A stretch of DNA of 64,000 nt, taken from JAUVKA01 sp964465145. GTDB lineage: Bacteria > Bacteroidota > Bacteroidia > Bacteroidales > UBA12481. The notes under the pieces were generated by a model. The model saw only the letters and a program-made list of their open reading frames with translations, had not been told where the DNA came from and did not search any database. Within the stretch, counting starts at the first letter, position 1, and each line of letters starts with the position of its first letter. The stretch is from positions 1-64,000 of the forward strand of contig CAYXJR010000007.1 of the NCBI GenBank assembly GCA_964465145.1, written 5' to 3'. Below are positions 53,870 through 62,619 of this stretch, in pieces. A program made the position numbers and the translations under genes.

Positions 53870-54868
53870 TTATTTCAGGACCCAAAAATCAATATCCGTT
53901 AATTCTTCCCTCAGTTTAGCAATAGCTTCCTGGGCTTTTGCCATATTCTCAAGGGCTTGAATTACAACTCGGAAAAAGCCATTTTCAGCTTGCCATATTT
54001 CCGGGCTGAAACCTTTATCCACTAATTCTTTTTTCAGCAATGATGCGTTTTTTTCGGAGCTGAAACTTCCGGCAATAATGGCAAAAGAATTTCTGCTAAT
54101 AGGTGTTTGTTCAGAACTTAAGACCTTATTTTTCTCAGATACCTCGATGCTCAATGGATCTTGCCCGGATTCTCTTTGGATTTCAGTTGGCCTAACTGAG
54201 GAGGCACTTTCGGGTATATCAACAATAGTTAATGAAGGCAAAGGGAAAAGAGTGGCAGGCTGCTGCCCCTGTCTTAGTCCATGCCTGAAATTGAGAGGCA
54301 AGAGGGAAATCACTACCAGCAAAGGAATTGCCATGGCAACCCTGCGGAAAGTTCTTTCTTGTCCCGGCTTACCCTGTGTTCCTGGTAAGTGTATTATTCG
54401 TCCGGATTCGCGTTGCTTGAATATAGCTGAACGCAGCAAAGGATGTTCCTTTTCGGTACGAGTAAAATGGAATGAGCTAAAACCGTAAGAATCAGTCAGG
54501 AAATTAATTTCCCCACTGGCAGAGAAAACCAACTCACCTGTTTTGGCATAGCTGAAATATCCAATGGAAGTCAAATGAATACGCTCACCAGCAGCCAGCT
54601 TTACCCTTAGGCGGTCGACAAATTCATCAAGCAGGATCCTGGCAGCTGATACAGTAATTTTCTCATAGTTGGCGAGGTAGCCAGATAATACACCATCATC
54701 CTGAACCAAATCCTGATTGAATCCTATTTCCTTGCCGGGTGGTGTAAAAGTCTGCGTTTCCTCTCTGATTTTAGCTGGTACGTACAGAGACACAAAACCA
54801 CCAAGACCGGGAATGACCACACAATCTTTGAAATAAAGAAGTTCTAAAATTCTTTTCTCTAAATCCAT
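53870..54868 (-). CDS. HU-CCDC81-type / SPOR domain membrane protein
   Basis: 332 aa. The N-terminal HU-like domain is LLYFKDCVVIPGLGGFVSLYVPA, VDRLRVKLAAGERIHLTSIGYFS. A single membrane helix at about 180-200 (VAMAIPLLVVISLLPLNF) is followed by a Ser/Pro/Glu-rich linker. A C-terminal SPOR domain (FAIIAGSFSSEKNASLLKKELVDKGF, FRVVIQ) binds denuded peptidoglycan at division sites in other bacteria. The architecture, typical of Bacteroidota, suggests a link between envelope and division; DNA binding by the HU part is unproven. Confidence 0.88.
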   Translation of the reverse strand: MDLEKRILELLYFKDCVVIPGLGGFVSLYVPAKIREETQTFTPPGKEIGFNQDLVQDDGVLSGYLANYEKITVSAARILLDEFVDRLRVKLAAGERIHLTSIGYFSYAKTGELVFSASGEINFLTDSYGFSSFHFTRTEKEHPLLRSAIFKQRESGRIIHLPGTQGKPGQERTFRRVAMAIPLLVVISLLPLNFRHGLRQGQQPATLFPLPSLTIVDIPESASSVRPTEIQRESGQDPLSIEVSEKNKVLSSEQTPISRNSFAIIAGSFSSEKNASLLKKELVDKGFSPEIWQAENGFFRVVIQALENMAKAQEAIAKLREELTDIDFWVLK

Positions 54869-54983
54869 TACAAGTTTATCAACTAATTAACCCTCCTAAT
54901 ATTATGTGGATCAAGGCTTCTATCAATCTTTTGACTATCAATCAATCTTCGCAACCACCAAAATTAGTCACTTGTTGATAATA

Positions 54984-54998
54984 TTCCAAATATTGGAA
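54984..54998. promoter_or_regulatory. Inverted repeat TTCCAA-ATA-TTGGAA upstream of the nucleotide-sugar operon
   Basis: A perfect 6-bp dyad with 3-bp spacer in the 229-bp gap before the aminotransferase gene, about 58 bp upstream of its -7 box. Operator-like but no regulator is identified. Confidence 0.35.
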
Positions 54999-55055
54999 CA
55001 GTTTATTCATGGAGCCTACTGTTATTAAATAAGCAAATAAACGGCTGATAAATAT

Positions 55056-55063
55056 TATATTTG
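55056..55063 (+). promoter_or_regulatory. -7 box TATATTTG for the nucleotide-sugar operon
   Basis: Exact TAnnTTTG. Predicted start near 55067, which favours the ATG at 55098 over the one at 55071. Confidence 0.5.
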
Positions 55064-55097
55064 AGCGCCCATGAGCCAAATAAAACAGGCAAGCATC

Positions 55098-56222
55098 ATG
55101 AATAAAATCCATATGGTTGACCTTGTCAATCAATACAAGGCGATCAAGACTGAAATTGATTTAGCAATCCGTGAAACAATTGAACAGGGAGCTTTCATAA
55201 ATGGTCCGGCTGTTGGCCAATTCAGGGAGGAACTATCGGCATATCTTGAGGTTCCCCATGTAGTGGCATGCGCAAACGGTACGGATGCACTGCAGGTGGC
55301 CCTGATGGCTCTGGATCTGCAAGCTGGTGACGAAGTAATTACATCTAACTTTACTTTTATTGCCACTGTTGAGGTAATTGTTTTGTTAGGGATGAAACCA
55401 GTTTTGGTCGATGTTGATCCTCGTACATTTAATCTTGACGTTGAGGAGGTCCGAAAAGCCATCAGTCCGAGAACAAAAGTTATTATGCCGGTACATTTAT
55501 TCGGACAATCTGCCCCAATGAACGAGATAATTAAAATCGGCCGGGAAAATAATATTGCAGTAATTGAAGATGCAGCTCAAGCCTTGGGAGCATATTATAA
55601 TTTCCCTGATGGACAATCACTCAGAGCAGGAACAATTGGAGATATTGGTACAGCATCTTTTTTCCCGTCGAAAAACCTGGGTTGCTTTGGAGACGGGGGG
55701 GCACTGTTCACCCGCGATGAAAAGCTGGCCAAAAAGTTGCAAATGATAGTTAATCATGGATCGAAAATCAAGTATTTTCATGATCTGATTGGAGTAAACT
55801 CACGACTGGATACAATTCAGGCTGCGATACTGAGAGTCAAATTAAAGCATCTGGATTCTTATAATTCTGCCCGACAGGCTGCTGCTGCCTATTATAATGA
55901 CCACCTTATGGGTCATCCAGACATTCTTATTCCCGGATTATCCGGCACAGGTACTCATATATATCATCAGTATACCCTTCGTATATTAAATGGTAGGAGG
56001 GATAAATTAAAAGCTGCTCTTGCCGGGCTTGGGATTCCAAGTATGGTATATTATCCTTTACCTTTGAGCCTACAAAAAGCATTTAATGAATCAGGGTATA
56101 AAAAAGGGGATTTCCCTGTAACTGAACAGCTTTGCGATGAAGTGTTATCTTTGCCAATGCATACTGAGCTGAGGATGGATCAACTGGAATTCATTATTAA
56201 AAGCCTGCTGGCCAATATTTAA
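55098..56222 (+). CDS. DegT/DnrJ/EryC1/StrS-type sugar aminotransferase (WbpE-like)
   Basis: 374 aa from the ATG at 55098 (an in-frame ATG at 55071 is possible). HMVDLVNQYKAIKTEID, ACANGTDALQVALMAL, VIMPVHLFGQ, IEDAAQALGA and the PLP Lys192 in FFPSKNLGCFGDGG are diagnostic. These enzymes add an amino group to a keto nucleotide sugar. The acetyltransferase gene 3 bp downstream matches WbpD, so the pair probably makes a UDP-2,3-diacetamido-type uronic acid for surface glycan. The preceding oxidase/dehydrogenase steps are not encoded here. Confidence 0.92.
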   Translation: MNKIHMVDLVNQYKAIKTEIDLAIRETIEQGAFINGPAVGQFREELSAYLEVPHVVACANGTDALQVALMALDLQAGDEVITSNFTFIATVEVIVLLGMKPVLVDVDPRTFNLDVEEVRKAISPRTKVIMPVHLFGQSAPMNEIIKIGRENNIAVIEDAAQALGAYYNFPDGQSLRAGTIGDIGTASFFPSKNLGCFGDGGALFTRDEKLAKKLQMIVNHGSKIKYFHDLIGVNSRLDTIQAAILRVKLKHLDSYNSARQAAAAYYNDHLMGHPDILIPGLSGTGTHIYHQYTLRILNGRRDKLKAALAGLGIPSMVYYPLPLSLQKAFNESGYKKGDFPVTEQLCDEVLSLPMHTELRMDQLEFIIKSLLANI

Positions 56223-56225
56223 ACT

Positions 56226-56807
56226 ATGGAAAAGGATTATTTTGCCCACGAAACGGCAGCAATAGACCAGGGTTCCATTATCGGTAAAGGAACCAAAATA
56301 TGGCACTTTTCCCACATCATGAAGGAATGTAAAATCGGAGAAAATTGCAGTATAGGGCAAAATGTGGTTGTGTCACCGAAGGTAATACTGGGAAACAATG
56401 TTAAAGTGCAAAACAATGTATCAATCTATACAGGGGTGATTTGTGAGGATGATGTTTTCCTCGGACCTTCAATGGTTTTCACCAATGTTGTTAACCCTCG
56501 CAGCAGGATTATTCGGCGTGGCCAATATGTGTCAACCCATGTTGGACAGGGAGCAAGTATTGGAGCCAATGCTACCATTATTTGTGGAAACAATATTGGT
56601 GCCTTTGCATTCATTGGAGCCGGAGCAGTTGTTACTAAAGAAGTTCCTGAATATGCACTGGTTGTTGGAAATCCAGCACGACATACCGGTTGGATGAGTG
56701 AATATGGTCACCAGCTGAACTTTGATTCTGAGGGAATTGCAATCTGCCCGGAAAGCGGTGAAAAATACACCATTAACAAGGGGAAAGTAAAAAAGCTAAA
56801 TTCATGA
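56226..56807 (+). CDS. Left-handed beta-helix sugar N-acetyltransferase (WbpD/WlbB-like)
   Basis: 193 aa. Hexapeptide repeats run from residue 12 to 150 ([77 protein letters not shown], each in part). [25 protein letters not shown] is a hallmark of the UDP-3-amino-uronate N-acetyltransferase group. It acetylates the amine made by the upstream enzyme using acetyl-CoA. Its stop overlaps the galE start (ATGA). Confidence 0.93.
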   Translation: MEKDYFAHETAAIDQGSIIGKGTKIWHFSHIMKECKIGENCSIGQNVVVSPKVILGNNVKVQNNVSIYTGVICEDDVFLGPSMVFTNVVNPRSRIIRRGQYVSTHVGQGASIGANATIICGNNIGAFAFIGAGAVVTKEVPEYALVVGNPARHTGWMSEYGHQLNFDSEGIAICPESGEKYTINKGKVKKLNS

Positions 56808-57832
56808 AAGACTTAATCCTGGTAACAGGTGGAACCGGATACATAGGCTCTCACACAGTTGTCGAGCTTATTAAGGGAGGATATGAAGTGGTTATCGTTG
56901 ACAATCTGGCTAATTCTACTCTTGAATCTTTGGCCGGGATTGAAAAGATAACAGGTATACGGCCAGCATTTGAGAGATTCGACCTCTGTGATACCAACAG
57001 GGTAGGTGAATTTTTTGCCAAATACACTCAACTTAAGGCCATCATACATTTTGCTGCACACAAGGCAGTTGGAGAATCGGTTGAAAATCCTCTTAAGTAT
57101 TATCACAACAATCTTGCCTCCTTAATAAACCTTTTGCATTTTATGGATCAGTACAATGTTGAAAATCTGGTGTTTTCATCAAGCTGTACAGTATATGGTC
57201 AGCCAAAGGAACTGCCGGTATCAGAAAGTACCCCAACTCTTCCTGCTGAATCCCCTTATGGAAATACAAAACAAATCTCAGAAGAAATTATAAGGGATAC
57301 AATGATCGCTTTGCCCAGGCTTAATAGTATAGCTCTCAGGTATTTCAATCCTATTGGCGCACATCCCTCAGGACATATAGGAGAGCTGCCCATGGGGGTT
57401 CCCAATAACCTGGTGCCGTTTATTACGCAGACCGCTGCAGGTATTCATAAGAGTTTACAGGTATACGGCAGCAATTATGACACGCCCGATGGCTCTGCGA
57501 TAAGGGATTATATCAATGTTAACGACCTGGCCCGGGCCCATGTAACAGCTGTTTCCCGGCTACTCGAGAGAAAGAACAATTCTAATTACGAATTTTTTAA
57601 CCTGGGCACCGGAACCGGAACTTCCGTTTTAGAGATGATCAGAATTTTTCGCGAGGTGACCGGAATAAATATTAATTATAAAATTGTTGAACGAAGGGAG
57701 GGTGATATTGAAAAAGTATGGGCAGATACACGGTTTGCTAATCAAGAGCTTGGCTGGAAAGCTACCACCACACTTGAGGAAACGCTTGCCTCAGCCTGGA
57801 AATGGGAAAAAAACTTAAGGGGAATTAAATAA
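56804..57832 (+). CDS. galE: UDP-glucose 4-epimerase
   Basis: 342 aa extended SDR. NAD loop [17 protein letters not shown], then [29 protein letters not shown] (Ser), SPYGNTK (Tyr-x-x-x-Lys) and [14 protein letters not shown]. It interconverts UDP-glucose and UDP-galactose, or the N-acetyl forms; specificity is not readable. Coupled by 4-bp overlap to the acetyltransferase and followed by rfbB after 9 bp. Confidence 0.94.
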   Translation: MKDLILVTGGTGYIGSHTVVELIKGGYEVVIVDNLANSTLESLAGIEKITGIRPAFERFDLCDTNRVGEFFAKYTQLKAIIHFAAHKAVGESVENPLKYYHNNLASLINLLHFMDQYNVENLVFSSSCTVYGQPKELPVSESTPTLPAESPYGNTKQISEEIIRDTMIALPRLNSIALRYFNPIGAHPSGHIGELPMGVPNNLVPFITQTAAGIHKSLQVYGSNYDTPDGSAIRDYINVNDLARAHVTAVSRLLERKNNSNYEFFNLGTGTGTSVLEMIRIFREVTGININYKIVERREGDIEKVWADTRFANQELGWKATTTLEETLASAWKWEKNLRGIK

Positions 57833-57841
57833 TTGGGTTAT

Positions 57842-58897
57842 ATGAAGAAGACTCTTTTAATCACTGGAGGAGCAGGATTTATAGGATCTCATGTTATCCG
57901 GCTATTCGTAAACAAATATCCGGAATATCAAATAATAAACCTGGATGCCCTGACCTATGCCGGAAATTTGGAAAACCTTATAGATATTGAACAGGCAACC
58001 AATTATACCTTCGTAAGGGGTGATATAAGGGATTCAGCCCTGGTTGATGAACTCTTTACACGATTTAAGTTTGACGGGGTCATTCATCTGGCTGCCGAAA
58101 GCCATGTCGACAGGTCTATTACTGATCCGATGGCTTTTATCACAACAAACATTATTGGAACTGTAAATCTGCTGAATGCAGCCAAAAACAACTGGAAAGA
58201 ATCACTTCCTGGAAAACGGTTCTATCATATTTCTACAGATGAGGTATATGGTTCATTAGGAGAAGCAGGTTTTTTTCATGAAACATCCCCTTACGACCCT
58301 AAAAGCCCCTATTCAGGGTCAAAAGCCAGTTCTGATCACCTGGTCAGGGCCTATAGCCACACCTATGGACTTCCAATAGTGATTACAAATTGTTCCAATA
58401 ATTACGGACCCAATCAATTCCCTGAGAAATTACTACCGCTCGCGATCAACAATATCAAGAACCTCAAAACCATACCAGTGTATGGAAAGGGTGAGAATAT
58501 CCGCGACTGGTTGTATGTTGAGGATCATGCCAGGGCCATTGATCTGGTATACCATAAAGGCAGAATTTCTGAAACATACAATATTGGAGGGCATAACGAA
58601 TGGACCAACATTGACCTGATCCGCAAACTTTGTGAGCTTATGGATCGCAGATTGGATCGTAAAGCGGGGACCTCTGCCGGGCTAATCACTTTCGTTAAGG
58701 ACAGGGCCGGACATGACCTTCGGTATGCCATTGATGCCTCAAAAATCAAAGAGGAGCTTGGATGGGTGCCAAGCCTCCAGTTCGAAGAGGGATTGGAAAA
58801 AACTGTTGACTGGTATCTGGCTAATGAGGCCTGGATGAACCGAATCATCTCAGGTGATTATGAAAAGTACTATATTGAACAGTATGGGAAAAGGTAA
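57842..58897 (+). CDS. rfbB: dTDP-glucose 4,6-dehydratase
   Basis: 351 aa from the ATG at 57842; a TTG three codons upstream is less likely. LITGGAGFIGSHVIRLF, LAAESHVDRSI, HISTDEVYGSL (Thr-Asp-Glu catalytic triad part), SPYSGSKASSDHLV (Tyr/Lys) and NYGPNQFPEKLLPL. It makes dTDP-4-keto-6-deoxyglucose, the branch point to rhamnose and other deoxysugars. rfbA, rfbC and rfbD are not adjacent, so they must be elsewhere or a different product is made. Confidence 0.96.
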   Translation: MKKTLLITGGAGFIGSHVIRLFVNKYPEYQIINLDALTYAGNLENLIDIEQATNYTFVRGDIRDSALVDELFTRFKFDGVIHLAAESHVDRSITDPMAFITTNIIGTVNLLNAAKNNWKESLPGKRFYHISTDEVYGSLGEAGFFHETSPYDPKSPYSGSKASSDHLVRAYSHTYGLPIVITNCSNNYGPNQFPEKLLPLAINNIKNLKTIPVYGKGENIRDWLYVEDHARAIDLVYHKGRISETYNIGGHNEWTNIDLIRKLCELMDRRLDRKAGTSAGLITFVKDRAGHDLRYAIDASKIKEELGWVPSLQFEEGLEKTVDWYLANEAWMNRIISGDYEKYYIEQYGKR

Positions 58898-58956
58898 TAT
58901 CCCTGCGCTTAGTATATCACCAAAGGATGCTTAATAAGGATACTCAATCAAGTAAC

Positions 58957-60279
58957 TCAATTGATAAGTGTGTAGGTTATAACCAGTCTCATTTTTTCTC
59001 CCTGCTCAAAATTATTGAGCACCACCTGGTTGGCGGAAATCCGGGAGTCTTTTACAACAATAAATAAACCCGTGTTTTTCAAACGGTATTCAGGATCAGG
59101 ATCCAGGAGGTCCTGAACATATTTTGCCAGATTGAAGGAATATTCACCAGTTTGGCTGTCATAATAACCACCATAATATTCCTCTCCTAAGAAAATATCC
59201 CCAATAAAATCATTTGTACCATCTTCCAGTGCATTGAAAATCTGTATGGAGCCAGGAACCGGCTTACCTTCAACAATATATTCCTGTGCAACAGGGATTA
59301 TTAATTCTGCCTTATTGATGGAAATACCTTCATTGCTCATTTCCAGCAGGCTATCGCTAAACTCAAACCGGGTATGCGCCCTGAGCCCTGCCATTGATTG
59401 AAGGTACACCCTTCCGAAATCAATGGTAGTATCATTTATAAAGGCTTCTGCTTCAGAGCTATTATAATCATGTTCAAATTTATTTATCCAGGTACAGTTG
59501 GAGTTGATTACAACCTCATACTTTAAAGAATCTTCGTCTGAATTTTTATAATAAAGGGTCATACGGGAATCCCCTCCGGAGAGGTCGAAATAAACAATTG
59601 ATCCTCCTTGATCAACGAATTCTGACTCCAGGTATAATCCTTTGAAATACTCCAGGAATGAGGCATTATCCTGAAGATGTGAGGGGTCGGCCAAAAGTAT
59701 TTTTTCACCAAGCTGATTATCGATCCGAATCAGTAAACTATCGGCTCCGGGTGTAGGTAAGTAATCAAATTCAGCCACAGGATTGATCCCGGTGTAATAA
59801 TTACTGATATCCAGGTTGGAGTAATAAATCGAATCAAAAAAAAGATCTTCCTGAATCTCATGAACCCGAATATGCTGAACTTGGGTGGTATCTCCCAGAG
59901 CACTCTGGTATTTTAGCAACAAAACGGCTGAATCCAATTGAACATTTTCTCCAAAATCAACATCATTCGATGAAAGCCTCAACTGTGTTAATATTCCGGC
60001 ACGGGATTTCCCAAATACCGGATCAGCCATTGCACCTAAAAGACTTCTGGTACGCTTCTCGGTGGTGAGGGAATCCTGCCTCAGGGTATTAACTTTAACC
60101 AAAGAGGATGAATCAATGTGATAAGTAAACCTTTCCCCAGGAGGGGTGATTTCAAGACCAATCTTGCTATCGGTCTCACATGACCAGATTCCAATAAATA
60201 GAAAAAGAAGAAGCCCCTTTGAGAGGAGCCGATGCTGAATATTAGCCTGCATTTGCGGTTTCATTAAATACTTTTGCAT
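58957..60279 (-). CDS. DUF4270 lipoprotein
   Basis: 440 aa. Lipobox GIWSC (Cys34 if translation begins at the first ATG; other ATGs at 60264 and 60252). The family core begins CETDSKIGLEITPPGERF, then RTRSLLGAMADPVFGKSRAGILTQL and LDSAVLLLKY. It is exported, strand-rich and of unknown function. In Bacteroidota it often follows the short GT5 gene, as here (14-bp gap). Confidence 0.92.
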   Translation of the reverse strand: MQKYLMKPQMQANIQHRLLSKGLLLFLFIGIWSCETDSKIGLEITPPGERFTYHIDSSSLVKVNTLRQDSLTTEKRTRSLLGAMADPVFGKSRAGILTQLRLSSNDVDFGENVQLDSAVLLLKYQSALGDTTQVQHIRVHEIQEDLFFDSIYYSNLDISNYYTGINPVAEFDYLPTPGADSLLIRIDNQLGEKILLADPSHLQDNASFLEYFKGLYLESEFVDQGGSIVYFDLSGGDSRMTLYYKNSDEDSLKYEVVINSNCTWINKFEHDYNSSEAEAFINDTTIDFGRVYLQSMAGLRAHTRFEFSDSLLEMSNEGISINKAELIIPVAQEYIVEGKPVPGSIQIFNALEDGTNDFIGDIFLGEEYYGGYYDSQTGEYSFNLAKYVQDLLDPDPEYRLKNTGLFIVVKDSRISANQVVLNNFEQGEKMRLVITYTLIN

Positions 60280-60293
60280 GTTTCAATTGAATA

Positions 60294-61103
60294 CTAACTC
60301 GCTAAAATCTGATCGTAGAAATCAGAATACGCCTGAATATAATCCTCCTGACCCAAAAAGTCCAAAAACGGTTTCCCGGAAACTTTGACATAATCAACCA
60401 ATTCTTTGTTTGCCTCCCGGCTTGCAATAATAATACCATCACTATGATCAATCGCCATTTTATTTAACTGTATAAAATCCGGTATTTTTATAACGTTCAA
60501 ATCTTCCTTACTGATGCCTTCCATGATGATTTTATTATTAAAATCGGAGTTAAGGCTGTTTTTGAAGGTGTCGCCGTAAACAGAATAAATAACTTTTGTA
60601 TCGGTAAATAAGGGGTCTTCCTTAAAAGCCCTCTTCAGGTATAAGGGGATTACTGAAGTAAACCAGCCATGACAATGAACCAGATTAGGTGCCCACCGGA
60701 GTTTCCTGACTGTTTCAAGTACTCCTCTGGCAAAGAATATAGCACGCTCATCATTATCTTCAAATTCCAAACCGTTGGAATCGGCCAAAACAGCTTTACG
60801 TTCGAAAAAATCTTCATTGTCAATGAAATAAACCTGCATCCTGGCGGTCTGTATCGAAGCAACTTTGATTATCAATGGATGATCTGCATCCTTGATTATC
60901 AAATTCATCCCCGATAATCTAATGACTTCATGCAGTTGATTTCTCCGTTCATTGATACTACCATATTTGGGCATGAAGGTTCGGATCTCTCTTCCGCGTT
61001 CCTGAATTCCCTGGGGCAAGAATCTGCCAATAATGGACATCTCGCTCTCGGGTAAATAAGGAGTGATTTCCTGAGAAACGTACAAAATTCTTTGTTTCTT
61101 CAT
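60294..61103 (-). CDS. Glycogen/starch synthase N-terminal-domain protein (GT5-only)
   Basis: 269 aa, about half of a full glycogen synthase. ILYVSQEITPYLPESEMSIIGRFLP corresponds to the ADP-glucose-binding N-terminus, MPKYGSINERRNQLHEVIRLSG follows, and LVHCHGWFTSVIPLYLKR is the D/H-x-H-D-W-like segment. The C-terminal Rossmann half with the second set of catalytic residues is missing, which is normal for this Bacteroidota paralogue, so glycogen synthesis is doubtful. Divergent from panC. Confidence 0.9.
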   Translation of the reverse strand: MKKQRILYVSQEITPYLPESEMSIIGRFLPQGIQERGREIRTFMPKYGSINERRNQLHEVIRLSGMNLIIKDADHPLIIKVASIQTARMQVYFIDNEDFFERKAVLADSNGLEFEDNDERAIFFARGVLETVRKLRWAPNLVHCHGWFTSVIPLYLKRAFKEDPLFTDTKVIYSVYGDTFKNSLNSDFNNKIIMEGISKEDLNVIKIPDFIQLNKMAIDHSDGIIIASREANKELVDYVKVSGKPFLDFLGQEDYIQAYSDFYDQILAS

Positions 61104-61128
61104 TCTTTGGGGCTTTTCCTTTAGACTG

Positions 61129-61136
61129 CGAAATTA
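61129..61136 (-). promoter_or_regulatory. Near-consensus -7 box TAATTTCG for the GT5 gene
   Basis: One mismatch to TAnnTTTG, leader about 22 nt. Confidence 0.35.
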
Positions 61137-61200
61137 GTAAATTTTGAGCTAATTATCAACATATTAACAGTAAGAGAAGGGTATTGCTCACAATTGTGTA

Positions 61201-61208
61201 TATCTTCG
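61201..61208 (+). promoter_or_regulatory. Near-consensus -7 box TATCTTCG for panC
   Basis: One mismatch to TAnnTTTG; predicted leader about 11 nt to the ATG at 61223. It shares the C mismatch with the divergent GT5 promoter. Confidence 0.4.
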
Positions 61209-61222
61209 TGCCCCCATTTGGA

Positions 61223-62092
61223 ATGATTAAGGTGAAAGTCTTTAATACAATTTCTGAAACACGCAAGTACCTTGGGGCATTAGCCTCCAACAATATAAGT
61301 GTCGGGTTTGTTCCCACCATGGGAGCCTTACATCCTGGTCACCTATCACTGGTCAGGCAAGCCATGGAGAGTAATAATATAGTGGTTGTGAGTGTTTTTG
61401 TCAACCCAATTCAATTCAATGATCCAAAGGACCTTCAAAAATATCCAATTCGTTTAGAAAAGGACCTCGGCCTGTTAAATAATTTTCTATCCAGTGACGA
61501 CTTTGTTTTTGTCCCCAGTATTGAAGAAATGTACCCCAGCACCGTTAAAAAGAAATATGATTTTGGTTATCTGGGGGAGGTAATGGAAGGATTATCACGC
61601 CCTGGCCATTTCAATGGTGTTGGAATTGTGGTTGACCGTCTGTTCCGAATAGTCCAGCCAGAAAGGGCCTATTTCGGCGAAAAAGATTTCCAGCAATTAG
61701 CTATCATTCGAAAAATGGTGGAATTGGAAAATCATCCCATTAACATAATCGGCTGCCCGATCATCCGGGAGGATGATGGCCTGGCCATGAGTTCCCGCAA
61801 TCAGCTTCTAAGCTCCTCTCTCAGGAAAAATGCCGGGGTATTGTACCAGTCGCTCTTAAAGGCTCAAAGCTTATCTGCTATTCATACCGTGGAAGAAACT
61901 TGTGAATTGATAACCCGGATGATAAATGCGATGCCAGGATTTAAGCTTGAATATGTTGAATTCGCCGACGAAAGAACGCTTCGGGCAATAAACAACTGGA
62001 TCGAGACGGATGCAATTCGTTGCTTTATTGCTGTTCTGGCTGGCAAAATTCGTTTGATAGACAATATTAAAATTGAACCTCCATCAAAATGA
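61223..62092 (+). CDS. panC: Pantothenate synthetase (pantoate-beta-alanine ligase)
   Basis: 289 aa from the ATG at 61223. The TTG reading from 61184 would translate the -7 box and is rejected. FVPTMGALHPGHLSLV (HxGH motif), VVSVFVNPIQFND, GEKDFQQLAIIRKMV and LAMSSRNQLLS (KMSKS-like) are conserved. It joins pantoate and beta-alanine with ATP; panD, which makes beta-alanine, is the next gene with its own promoter box. Confidence 0.95.
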   Translation: MIKVKVFNTISETRKYLGALASNNISVGFVPTMGALHPGHLSLVRQAMESNNIVVVSVFVNPIQFNDPKDLQKYPIRLEKDLGLLNNFLSSDDFVFVPSIEEMYPSTVKKKYDFGYLGEVMEGLSRPGHFNGVGIVVDRLFRIVQPERAYFGEKDFQQLAIIRKMVELENHPINIIGCPIIREDDGLAMSSRNQLLSSSLRKNAGVLYQSLLKAQSLSAIHTVEETCELITRMINAMPGFKLEYVEFADERTLRAINNWIETDAIRCFIAVLAGKIRLIDNIKIEPPSK

Positions 62093-62139
62093 ACTTTCTG
62101 ATATCTTATTTGTTTTCGTATTGTGATTTGGGAAATCCT

Positions 62140-62147
62140 TATCTTTG
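62140..62147 (+). promoter_or_regulatory. -7 box TATCTTTG (with TTG 16 bp upstream) for panD
   Basis: Exact TAnnTTTG; TTG at 62121-62123 is a possible -33 element. Leader about 20 nt to the panD ATG. Confidence 0.55.
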
Positions 62148-62170
62148 CACCGGGATAGATATAGGAAATC

Positions 62171-62524
62171 ATGTTTATCGAAGTTTGCAAATCCAAGATC
62201 CATAAGGTAACTGTTACTGAGGCCAACCTGCAGTATATAGGTAGTATTACTATTGACTTGGACTTGATGGAAGCGGCCAATATCATTGAAAATGAGAAGG
62301 TCCAGGTCGTGAATATCAATAATGGAGAACGTTTGGAGACCTATGTTATTAAAGGAGAACGAGGCTCTGGCCAGGTTTGTCTGAATGGTCCGGCAGCCAG
62401 AAAAGCACAGGTTGGAGATGTTGTAATTATCATTTCCTATGCCTCTATGGATTTTGAAGAAGCAAAAAATCACACCCCAAGTGTGATTTTTCCGGATACA
62501 GAAACTAATAGATTAGTAAATTGA
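62171..62524 (+). CDS. panD: Aspartate 1-decarboxylase
   Basis: 117 aa. The Gly24-Ser25 self-cleavage site ([11 protein letters not shown]) yields the pyruvoyl cofactor. [19 protein letters not shown] and [21 protein letters not shown] are conserved. It makes beta-alanine for pantothenate. The 3' coding end (codons for KNHTPSVIF) forms a perfect terminator-like hairpin. A GGTTGCA array starts 2 bp after the stop. Confidence 0.96.
   Translation: MFIEVCKSKIHKVTVTEANLQYIGSITIDLDLMEAANIIENEKVQVVNINNGERLETYVIKGERGSGQVCLNGPAARKAQVGDVVIIISYASMDFEEAKNHTPSVIFPDTETNRLVN
62465..62491 (+). terminator. Terminator-like hairpin inside the panD coding sequence
   Basis: AAAAATCACAC, 5-nt loop, GTGTGATTTTT: an 11-bp perfect stem ending in five T residues, 31 bp before the panD stop codon. 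It has intrinsic terminator shape although it lies within coding sequence; GC content of the stem is low. Confidence 0.5.
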
Positions 62525-62525
62525 T

Positions 62526-62564
62526 TTGCAGGTTGCAGGTTGCAGGTTGCAGGTTGCAGGTTGG
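62526..62564. repeat. Heptamer array GGTTGCA x4 plus partial units
   Basis: TTGCA, GGTTGCA (4), GGTTGG in strict 7-bp register, starting 2 bp past the panD stop. Confidence 0.95.
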
Positions 62565-62570
62565 AAAACT

Positions 62571-62605
62571 CTTGTATCTTGTATCTTGCGTCTTTGTTCT
62601 TGTTT
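62571..62605. repeat. Heptamer array CTTGTAT x5
   Basis: CTTGTAT (2), CTTGCGT, CTTTGTT, CTTGTTT: exactly 35 bp, next to the GGTTGCA array but with an unrelated unit. Confidence 0.88.
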
Positions 62606-62619
62606 CATAATATTATCCA

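Noticed and set aside
54869..55070. DnaA-box-like words TTATCAACT and TTATCAACA
   Set aside because: Only scattered single copies (also at 28381 and 61153), not clustered, and no dnaA, dnaN or AT-rich unwinding element; not an origin.
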